From contig CAZIAK010000022.1 of the NCBI GenBank assembly GCA_964537035.1, positions 14,821 through 78,820 of the forward strand: a DNA stretch of 64,000 nt. The letters run 5' to 3'. A program made the translations under genes and the position numbers. Of this stretch, positions 26,867 to 33,854 are shown in pieces; the first letter of the stretch is position 1, and each line of letters begins with the position of its first letter. The notes under the pieces are model-generated. The model did no database searches and had not been told where the DNA came from. It saw nothing but the letters and a program-made list of their open reading frames with translations. The stretch comes from CAZIAK01 sp964537035 (GTDB taxonomy: Bacteria; Planctomycetota; B15-G4).

Positions 26867-27679
26867 GTGAGTTCGCCCAGCGACCCGCCCATCACTCCAC
26901 GGCCGGCGCTCGGTCGCCGTGCTGCCGGCGCTCCCCGTCGCGCGTTGATCCTGGCCGCGGGTCGAGGCTCGCGTCTGGGAGCCCTCACCGAGAACACGCC
27001 CAAGCCCCTGTTGCCCCTGGGCGACACCACCTTGCTGGGCCGACAGCTGCGCCAGATGGAGCAGCGGGGCATCGAGCACGTCACCGTGGTGGTGGGCTAT
27101 CTCGAAGAGATCATGCGCCACTGGCTCGCCCGCTGGACCGGGCCCCTCGCCGTGGGCTGCGTGACCAACCCCGACTGGGCGGTCACGGGTTCGGGCGCCT
27201 CCATGCTCTACGGGGTCGACGAGCTCACCGCGGGGGGCCCGTTGTTGCTGACCCACGGTGACATCGTCTACGACGACTCGATCCTCGACGACGTGCTGGC
27301 TCCCGGCGGCACGGTGGTCGCCGCCGATCGCAGCTGGGAGAGCCTCACCGGCGACGAGGTCGTGGCCTGGAGCGACAACGACCGCCTGGCCGGCGTGATC
27401 AAGGGCGCGCCTTCCGAGAGCTGCGACGCCTCCGGTGAGTTCATCGGCGTCTCGGTGTTCGCGCCAGACTTCGCCGCGTCTTTCGCCGGCTTCTGCACTG
27501 CTCGCGCCGTACACTCCCGCAGCGAAGACTACGAGCAGCCCTTGCTCAACGACTTCGTCGCCGCCGGTGGCCAGGGCGCGGTGGCCTACACCGACCACGT
27601 GCATTGGATGAACGTGAACTACGCCGACGATCTGGCCCGCGTGCGAGAGCGCTTTGTCGTCTCCCCTGCCCACGACTGA
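26867..27679 (+). CDS. Nucleotidyltransferase, predicted phosphonate (hydroxyethylphosphonate) cytidylyltransferase
   Basis: 270 residues from GTG 26867. The NTP-transferase signature is intact: 'LILAAGRGSRLG' at about 27-38 and 'TENTPKPLLPLG' shortly after, with the catalytic Lys. 'GSGASMLYGV' and 'THGDIVYDDS' complete the LicC/RfbA-like fold. Relatives activate phosphocholine, aminoethylphosphonate or sugar phosphates with CTP. Sitting between the reductase and a CDP-alcohol phosphotransferase, it most plausibly makes CMP-hydroxyethylphosphonate; this is inference. In the merged assembly its GTG overlaps the reductase stop as GTGA. It also overlaps the next gene by 26 bases. In contrast to the NTase-like half of PepM, all its key residues are present. 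Confidence 0.85.
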   Translation: MSSPSDPPITPRPALGRRAAGAPRRALILAAGRGSRLGALTENTPKPLLPLGDTTLLGRQLRQMEQRGIEHVTVVVGYLEEIMRHWLARWTGPLAVGCVTNPDWAVTGSGASMLYGVDELTAGGPLLLTHGDIVYDDSILDDVLAPGGTVVAADRSWESLTGDEVVAWSDNDRLAGVIKGAPSESCDASGEFIGVSVFAPDFAASFAGFCTARAVHSRSEDYEQPLLNDFVAAGGQGAVAYTDHVHWMNVNYADDLARVRERFVVSPAHD

Positions 27680-28469
27680 CGACGGCGCGCAGGCTGCGGG
27701 CGACGGGCTCGAGCCGTCCGCCGGGCTGCTCGACCGCACCCGGGCGATCTTGCGCCTGTCTGCAAAGTCTGACGATTTCTTCTGGGCCCGCTGGGGCACG
27801 CGCCCCTATGCCGCGTTGATCCTGGCGGCGTTGCACAAGCGCGCGCTGACGCCCAACTTCATCAGCGTGATCAGCCTGATTCTCGGGCTGGCCAGCTGCG
27901 CGGCCTACGGTTTCTGGCCCGGCTACCTCGGCTTGTGGGCTGCCTGGCTCCTGGGCCAGGCTTCCTACACCGTCGATTGCATGGACGGCATGCAGGCTCG
28001 CTACAAGCGCCTGTTCTCGCCGGCAGGCACGTCGATGGACTTCCTCGTCGACGCCATCAAGCAGATCTTCCTGTTTCCCGCGGTGGGCTATCGCCTCTGG
28101 GAGGAGGCCGGTCGCCCCCTGGGCCTGGTCGACGGCTGGGCCCTCTGGACGGCCCTGCTCATCGGCCCCGTGGTCGCCGCGGGCCTGGCCACCACCGTCT
28201 TCTTGCGCAGCCCCGAAGTGACCGGCGAGGTCGAGCGCGAACACCGCGAGGCCCACGACGCCACCCTCGCAGGCCGGGTCATGGCCGCCGTGGCGTTCCT
28301 GATGAACTACCCCAGCTGGATCCTCTTGCCCGTGCTCTTCGAGCGCATGGACATCTTCCTGCTGATCTCCGCGCCGCTCTATGCCCTCTACGCCGTGTAC
28401 TCATGGTTGCTGGTCACCAAGCGCGTGTGCGGACTCGATCACTACCAGCGTGGCCAGCATGACGGGTAG
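27654..28469 (+). CDS. CDP-alcohol phosphotransferase family membrane protein
   Basis: 271 residues; the TTG start at 27654 overlaps the previous gene, and no better start is seen. The catalytic motif D-x2-D-G-x2-A-R-x8-G-x3-D-x3-D is perfect: Asp108, Asp111, Gly112, Ala115, Arg116, Gly125, Asp129 and Asp133. About six membrane helices surround it. Enzymes of this family transfer a phospho-alcohol from a CDP-linked donor, giving for example phosphatidylserine, phosphatidylinositol phosphate or choline/ethanolamine lipids. Here the donor or head group is predicted to be the CMP-activated phosphonate, producing a phosphonolipid or prenol-linked phosphonate. The membrane location and this role are inferred from the motif and the operon. 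Confidence 0.88.
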   Translation: MSSPLPTTDDGAQAAGDGLEPSAGLLDRTRAILRLSAKSDDFFWARWGTRPYAALILAALHKRALTPNFISVISLILGLASCAAYGFWPGYLGLWAAWLLGQASYTVDCMDGMQARYKRLFSPAGTSMDFLVDAIKQIFLFPAVGYRLWEEAGRPLGLVDGWALWTALLIGPVVAAGLATTVFLRSPEVTGEVEREHREAHDATLAGRVMAAVAFLMNYPSWILLPVLFERMDIFLLISAPLYALYAVYSWLLVTKRVCGLDHYQRGQHDG

Positions 28470-29547
28470 GCCGATCAGCGCAGCCGCCGCTGCTTTGTCC
28501 CCCGTGCGCGATTTGCCCGGCGGGCCGGCGGGGCACACAGCGCGGGACACGGTGACCATTCTCATCCCAGCCTACAACGAGGCGGAGACCGTGGGTGCGT
28601 TGGTCGAGGCCTTGGCCCAGATCTCTCGCGAGCGGCCCTACCGTGTGCTGCTCATCGACGATGGCTCGGTCGACGGCACGGGCGAGGTGGCCCTGGCCGC
28701 GGGGGCCGAGGTGATCGTGCACCCACAGTGTCGGGGCAACGGTCGGTCGATCAAGACCGGGCTGGCGGCCGTGCGTGGTGGCACGGTGGTCATCCTCGAT
28801 GGGGACGGGCAACACGACCCGGCCCTGGTGCCCACTTTGCTCGCCGCTCTCGATGACGGCGCTGATCTGGCCGTGGCCCGGCGCACGGAGTTTCGCGGGT
28901 CGGGGCTGTCTCGCGACCTGGGCAACCACGTGCTCTCGGCCCTGGCCTCGTACATGACCCGCTCGGCGGTGCCCGACCTCACCAGCGGCTTTCGGGCCTT
29001 TCGCGCCGACGACATGCGGCCCTTCGTGCACCTGCTGCCCGAGGGCTTCTCTACGCCCACCACGTCGACCTTGGCTTATCTGCACAGCGGCCTGACCGTG
29101 CGCTTTCTTCCCATGGCTCCCCGTCGCCGAGAGGGTAGTGGCACCACGAACACGCGCCTGCTGCGAGACGGCCCCGGTTTTCTGGCCATCGCGGTGAAGG
29201 TCACCCGGTTGTTCAGGCCCATGCGCGCCCTGGGGCCGCTGTTGATGGGGGCCGCGCTCGCCGCTGTCCTCGTCGTCGCCGCTCCCGTGCCTCGATTGTG
29301 GGCGGTGCCTGCGTTGCTGTTGGCGCCTGCGCTGATGATCCTCGAAGGGCTCTGGCGGCTGCGCCGTGGCGCCGATCGTCAGACCGTGCCAGCCACGTCT
29401 CAGCTCGGACCGCCCGTGCACGTTGCCAGCCACCAGCAAGGCCCTGTGGCCAAGCTAGCCCCGGTAGCCAAGCTGGCCCCGGTGGCCAAGGCCGCTCCGA
29501 TGGCCCCAGGCAAACCCGTGATGACACATTCGGAACACCCATCGTGA
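28459..29547 (+). CDS. Family 2 glycosyltransferase (dolichyl-phosphate-mannose-synthase-like)
   Basis: 362 residues from ATG 28459, overlapping the preceding gene by 11 bases. The N-terminal GT-A domain shows 'VTILIPAYNEAETV', 'LLIDDGSVDGTG' and 'ILDGDGQHDP' (the DxD region), and 'PDLTSGFRAFRADDM' is typical of DPM1/GtrB-like enzymes. These transfer a sugar from a nucleotide donor to polyprenyl phosphate. Two membrane helices follow (about 255-305). The C-terminal 50 residues are a low-complexity tail with three copies of a 'VAKLAP'-like unit. The enzyme probably supplies a lipid-linked sugar for the glycoconjugate made by this operon. GTGA overlap with the next gene. Confidence 0.88.
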   Translation: MTGRPISAAAAALSPVRDLPGGPAGHTARDTVTILIPAYNEAETVGALVEALAQISRERPYRVLLIDDGSVDGTGEVALAAGAEVIVHPQCRGNGRSIKTGLAAVRGGTVVILDGDGQHDPALVPTLLAALDDGADLAVARRTEFRGSGLSRDLGNHVLSALASYMTRSAVPDLTSGFRAFRADDMRPFVHLLPEGFSTPTTSTLAYLHSGLTVRFLPMAPRRREGSGTTNTRLLRDGPGFLAIAVKVTRLFRPMRALGPLLMGAALAAVLVVAAPVPRLWAVPALLLAPALMILEGLWRLRRGADRQTVPATSQLGPPVHVASHQQGPVAKLAPVAKLAPVAKAAPMAPGKPVMTHSEHPS

Positions 29548-31772
29548 GCAGTGAATCCCCCTCGACTCGGCCTGCGACTTCGTTCGCGCAGGTGGCCACC
29601 CTGGGTGCCCTGCTTGGTGGCTTGTCTGCCACCTGGTTGGTCGTTCTGCAGACCACCACCGCCTCCATGGCAGACATGCTCTGGGCCGTGGACAACGTGG
29701 CCCTCAACTGGCTGGTCTATCCCGTCGCTGGCGCGCTCACAGGGGCGATGGCCGCCCTGCTCGCCGAGTGCGTGCGCCGTTTGGTCCTGCCTCGTGTGGA
29801 CGCCTTGGCCTTCAGCGGCGGCGCCCTGGCCCTGGCCGCCTACGCAGGCCGTGCGGGAGTGACCGCGTTGCTGCGCGGACGGCAGGGCATGGCCGGCGGT
29901 CGCGTGGGCGCGCTGGTGCTGCAAGGCCTGATCGTCGTGGTGCTGGGCGCCGTGACCATCGCCTGGCTCCATCGCCGTCAGCGCAAACGTGCCCAGAGTC
30001 GGGTGCGGCCCGTGCTCGTCGACGGCCTGGGCGTTGCGCTCTGCACCGTGAGCGCTGCGCTCTTCGTGCACCTGCACTGGCTGGCCATCAAAGAACAAGC
30101 CCTGGTGGACGGCCTGCTCGGTCCCATGGCCCTGGTGCTCACCGGGTTGGCGGGGGTGCTGGGAGTAGGCCTGGGGTTCGTGGTCGCGTCGCCCCTGAAC
30201 GGCTGGAACATCGCCGCCCGGGCGCGAGTGACCGTGGCTGGCTCGGCCATGGTGATCCTGCTGGGCATGGGCCTGGCCGATCAGCGCCCGCCCATGGCTC
30301 GCGCTGCGACGTCCAAGGAGGCCAGCGGCCCCAACGTGCTGTTGATCGTCCTCGACACCCTGCGTCGCGATGCGGTGAGTGCCTACGGCGAGGTGCCAGG
30401 CACCACGCCTGTCTTCGACGCCTTCGCCGACGAAGGCACGCTCTGGGAGGACTGTCTGGCCAACGGCAGCTGGACCATCCCCAGTCATGCCTCGTTGTTC
30501 ACCGGCGCAGAGGTGGGTCGCCACGGCACGGGGCACGCCCGCAAGCGGCTGCGCATGCAACCGGCGGGGGAGGGCACCATGCCCCTCTACACCATGGCCG
30601 AGCTGCTGGCGCGCACGGGCCGGGGCACGGCGGCCTACGTGTGCAACATGAACGTGAGCCGGGCCAACGGCTTCGATCGGGGTTTCGCCGAGTACCAGGA
30701 GATCTGGCGCGCGCGGCAGGGCGACTACGACGTGTTGGGACCGGCGCGACGGGCCTGGCTCGACGATGGCATCTTCGACAAGGGCGGCGAGCTGTGCTTG
30801 AAGGGCAGTCGCTCCTGGCTGAAGTCCCACGCCGATGACGAGCGCCCCTGGTTTCTGTTCGTGAACTTCATGGAGGCCCACTCGCCCTACTACCGGGCGC
30901 CCGAACGGTTCGCCAGGGCCTACCTGAACGACCACGAACCCACGGAGAACGTGCGGGCGATTCTCGACGACACAACGGCCCACGTCTATCACGCTGGTGT
31001 GAGTGCAGCCGACGCTGAAGAGCTCTGGCGCATCTATCTCGGCGGCGTGGCCTATCAGGACTGGTTGCTCGGTGAGCTGCTGAACGAGCTCGCTGCCCAG
31101 GGTCTCGCCGACGACACCCTGGTGGTGATCACCAGCGATCACGGCGAGACCTTCGGCTGGAACGGTCTGCTGGGCCACGGGCAAGACGTGAACGACGACG
31201 TGGTGCGGGTGCCCTTGGCGGTGCGCGGTCCTGGTGTGCCCGCGGGGCTACGCGACGATCTGCCCGTGTCCCTGGTCGACGTGCTGCCCACGATCATGTC
31301 GCTGGTGGGGGGGCGCCCCATGCCAGACGATCCTGGCCGCACGGGCGTGGCCCTGGTGGGTGACGAGACCCTCGATCGGCAGGAGCTGTCCGACCGCCTG
31401 CGCTGGGTGGAGAAGTACCCGATCTTTCTCCACGACCTCGACGAGTACCTGACCGAGACCAACGATGGCGAGCTGGCCTGGGCCTGGGGGCGGCGAGGGG
31501 TGTACCGCCGCCGGGACAAGCTGGTCATGGTCAACGGGCAGGTCGTCCCCGAGCTGTCTCCCCGGCTCTCGTCGCTCTCTCAACCGGCCAGCCCACCTCT
31601 GGACGACGGTCGCCGGGGAGTCAACGACGAGCAGCTGAGCGCCGGCCTGAGCGAGGCCATCAATCAGCCGCCCTGGCTCCCGGCCATCGACCCGGATGCG
31701 TTGATCCCCCTCGATGAAGACGACCTGGCGGGCCTGCGAGCCCTGGGTTACGTGGGGGATCACCAACAGTGA
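29544..31772 (+). CDS. Membrane alkaline-phosphatase-superfamily enzyme (sulfatase-like; possible phospho(no)transferase)
   Basis: 742 residues from GTG 29544 (GTGA coupling to the glycosyltransferase). Residues 15-250 contain about six membrane helices, an architecture like EptA and LtaS. The external catalytic domain has 'LLIVLDTLRRDAVSAYG' with Asp271, 'GSWTIPSHASLFTG' with Thr311 at the nucleophile position, 'NFMEAHSPYY', and 'TSDHGETFGWNG' with Asp532 and His533. It ends in 'RALGYVGDHQQ'. The formylglycine motif is absent. In phosphoethanolamine and lipoteichoic acid transferases the nucleophile is a Thr that receives a lipid head group. I infer that this enzyme may transfer the hydroxyethylphosphonate head group from lipid to glycan. 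The next gene overlaps by GTGA. Confidence 0.85.
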   Translation: MSSESPSTRPATSFAQVATLGALLGGLSATWLVVLQTTTASMADMLWAVDNVALNWLVYPVAGALTGAMAALLAECVRRLVLPRVDALAFSGGALALAAYAGRAGVTALLRGRQGMAGGRVGALVLQGLIVVVLGAVTIAWLHRRQRKRAQSRVRPVLVDGLGVALCTVSAALFVHLHWLAIKEQALVDGLLGPMALVLTGLAGVLGVGLGFVVASPLNGWNIAARARVTVAGSAMVILLGMGLADQRPPMARAATSKEASGPNVLLIVLDTLRRDAVSAYGEVPGTTPVFDAFADEGTLWEDCLANGSWTIPSHASLFTGAEVGRHGTGHARKRLRMQPAGEGTMPLYTMAELLARTGRGTAAYVCNMNVSRANGFDRGFAEYQEIWRARQGDYDVLGPARRAWLDDGIFDKGGELCLKGSRSWLKSHADDERPWFLFVNFMEAHSPYYRAPERFARAYLNDHEPTENVRAILDDTTAHVYHAGVSAADAEELWRIYLGGVAYQDWLLGELLNELAAQGLADDTLVVITSDHGETFGWNGLLGHGQDVNDDVVRVPLAVRGPGVPAGLRDDLPVSLVDVLPTIMSLVGGRPMPDDPGRTGVALVGDETLDRQELSDRLRWVEKYPIFLHDLDEYLTETNDGELAWAWGRRGVYRRRDKLVMVNGQVVPELSPRLSSLSQPASPPLDDGRRGVNDEQLSAGLSEAINQPPWLPAIDPDALIPLDEDDLAGLRALGYVGDHQQ

Positions 31773-33295
31773 GCGCGGCGACCGACGACGGTGCCGAGAC
31801 CACCGTCGTCCGCGGCGGCCTGCTGCTCATGCTGGCCAAGCTGGTCCACACCATCGCGGGCTTCGGGCTGTTCTTCTTCCTGGCGGCGATCTTTCAGCGG
31901 GCCATGGGCGAGGACGGCACGGCGGCGTTCGGCATCTACGGCACGCTGCTGGTGATCATCAACCCGCTCAACATGATGTTCGCGCAAGGCACCATGCAGC
32001 TGGTGAGCCGCACGGTGGCCAGCCGCCCCGACCTCGACCCGGCGGACGTGTTCAGGGCCTGCGCCCGGGTGCAGCTGCCCCTGGTCCTGGGCTTCTTGGC
32101 CTTGTTTCAGCTGGCCGCGCCGCTCATCGCGGAGAGCTTTCTGAACGACGCGTCGTACACCCCGGGTCTGCGCATCGGCGGGGCCATCCCCCTGTTCTAT
32201 GCGGTGCGCTGTCTGTACCAGGGCTACTGCAACGGAACGCGCCGCTTTCGTGAGCAATCGTGGATCGACATGGGCAGCTCGATCCTGCGCATGGTGCTCG
32301 TGCTCGGCGGAGCCGCTGCAGGATTCGGCGCCCTGGGGGCCTTGCTGGGTTTCGTCGCCGCGGCCCTGATCATGATGGTGGTGGCCATGGTCTGGATTCG
32401 CCCGCTCGCCAGCAAGAACGTGGCGCACATCGAGCTGCGCGAGCTGTTCAGCTTTCAGGGCAAGGTGCTGGCGGTGACCTTGGTGACGTTCTTCTTGATG
32501 AGCCTCGATCAGGTGGCGGTGAAGGCTCTCGCACACACCGACATGGCGGTGACCGATCGCCTGGCGGGTTACTTCACCGGCAATCAGAAGATCGCGCAGA
32601 TCCCGTGGGGCATCATCTCGGCGCTGGTGTGGGTGCTCTTTCCGCTCATGGCCGAGAATTCGGGGGACAAGCCCAGGCAGCTGGCCACCATGCGCCACGG
32701 CTTTCGGCTGGTGTTGCTGTTGCTGGTGCCCGTGTGCGCGGTGTTGTTCTCGACCGCTCACGAGACCTACGGCCTGGTCTTCGCCAGCACGGCGCGTCGA
32801 GCTGTGGAGGCCGGTGACCCGCTGTCCGTGGTCTCGGGTCCGTTGCAGGTCCTGTCCATCGGCTACCTGATCTATGGCCTGCTGATCGTGGCCTCCATGT
32901 TGATCACGGCGCAGGGGCGGGCGGGCACGACGTTGCTGATCATGGGTGGCACCTTGGGGCTCTGCCGGGTGCTGACCACCTGGCTCGTGGTCGACCACGG
33001 ACCCGTAGGGGCGGCCGCTGGCAACGCCATGGGCTGGGCGGTCGGTCTGGCCGCCGCGGGCGCGGTGCTGGTGCGCTCCCACGGGGCCATCGTGTCCGGG
33101 GCCAGCGTGGTGCGCATCGTGTTGGCGGGCGTGGCGGTGTGGGCCGTGGCGCAGCTGGTGCCCGGCTCCGGGCTCATGCTCCTGCCGCGAGACGCCCTGC
33201 TGGGCTTGACCTACGGCGCGGCGATCCTGCTCCTGCGCGAGGTCGACCTGGCCGAGCTGAAGGGTCTGGCGCAGGCCGTGAAGGGACGGAGGTAG
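31769..33295 (+). CDS. Wzx-like polysaccharide flippase (MOP/MVF superfamily)
   Basis: 508 residues with about 12-14 predicted membrane helices and no large soluble domain. The start 'GLLLMLAKLVHTIAGFGLFF' and the helix pattern are those of Wzx/MurJ-type lipid-linked oligosaccharide flippases. GTG 31769 overlaps the upstream stop as GTGA. As the last gene of the phosphonate operon it probably moves the finished lipid-linked product across the inner membrane, which would put it within reach of the external alkaline-phosphatase-superfamily enzymes. The cargo is inferred. A long inverted repeat follows 38 bases downstream. Confidence 0.88.
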   Translation: MSAATDDGAETTVVRGGLLLMLAKLVHTIAGFGLFFFLAAIFQRAMGEDGTAAFGIYGTLLVIINPLNMMFAQGTMQLVSRTVASRPDLDPADVFRACARVQLPLVLGFLALFQLAAPLIAESFLNDASYTPGLRIGGAIPLFYAVRCLYQGYCNGTRRFREQSWIDMGSSILRMVLVLGGAAAGFGALGALLGFVAAALIMMVVAMVWIRPLASKNVAHIELRELFSFQGKVLAVTLVTFFLMSLDQVAVKALAHTDMAVTDRLAGYFTGNQKIAQIPWGIISALVWVLFPLMAENSGDKPRQLATMRHGFRLVLLLLVPVCAVLFSTAHETYGLVFASTARRAVEAGDPLSVVSGPLQVLSIGYLIYGLLIVASMLITAQGRAGTTLLIMGGTLGLCRVLTTWLVVDHGPVGAAAGNAMGWAVGLAAAGAVLVRSHGAIVSGASVVRIVLAGVAVWAVAQLVPGSGLMLLPRDALLGLTYGAAILLLREVDLAELKGLAQAVKGRR

Positions 33296-33332
33296 GCAGC
33301 GCTACAGGTCGTGGTCTCCTCCGCGAGGGGCC

Positions 33333-33435
33333 GGGCGGCGCAGTCTCTCGCCAAGGGGGGCCGTTTCGCTCAGACAGGGTCGGCTTCGCCTCCACACTCG
33401 CTGCAGACCCCCCTTGGCGAGAGACTGCGCCGCCC
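33333..33435. repeat. 28-base perfect inverted repeat with 47-base loop
   Basis: Arms 33333-33360 and 33408-33435 are exact reverse complements. The position 38 bases after the flippase stop would suit a transcription barrier, but there is no T-run after the right arm. A dispersed repeat in two orientations, or a fold-back assembly artefact close to the gap, fits as well. Confidence 0.8.
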
Positions 33436-33494
33436 TCCCCGGTGGAGGGACCAGCGACTGTGGCCTTTCGGGGGTTCGTTCTTTGGTGGCCAGA

Positions 33495-33594
33495 NNNNNN
33501 NNNNNNNNNNNNNNNNNNNNNNNNNNNNNNNNNNNNNNNNNNNNNNNNNNNNNNNNNNNNNNNNNNNNNNNNNNNNNNNNNNNNNNNNNNNNNN
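33495..33594. other. Assembly gap (100 N), probably artificial
   Basis: Flanked by an identical 55-base sequence at 33440-33494 and 33595-33649, the same overlap length as at the first gap, so the contigs probably join directly. Confidence 0.85.
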
Positions 33595-33854
33595 CGGTGG
33601 AGGGACCAGCGACTGTGGCCTTTCGGGGGTTCGTTCTTTGGTGGCCAGAGCGCGCTCCCGGGCTGGGGGCCGTGGCCCAGACTCCTAGCCGAGCGCTGGG
33701 CCGGGCTCCACACGGCTTCTGATCCTCGGGTATCCTTTGCCCTCCCGATTGTTCCCCCGACCACGGGGGCGAGAACGCCCGTCCGCCGGCCCCGATCCGG
33801 TAGGCAGGCAACGCTCCTGTGGATGGCCTGCACCAGGCTGCGCGCTGCTCCTCC

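Larger units (their letters stand above)
33296..33854. other. Non-coding stretch with inverted repeat and assembly gap
   Basis: No credible gene. It contains a perfect 28-base inverted repeat (33333-33360 and 33408-33435), 100 Ns (33495-33594), and a 55-base direct repeat flanking the Ns. The part after 33650 is G/C-rich leader sequence for the cytochrome gene, with a possible -10 (TATCCT near 33730). Confidence 0.75.

Noticed and set aside
26663..26872. 55-base direct repeats flanking Ns, as from an inserted mobile element
   Set aside because: The same repeat length occurs at the second gap and the element would be only Ns; contig-end overlap explains both, and merging restores an intact operon junction.
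22723..29547. Aminoethylphosphonate as pathway product
   Set aside because: No aminotransferase gene lies in the operon and an Fe-dependent reductase sits where it would be expected; it cannot be fully excluded if a transaminase is encoded elsewhere.
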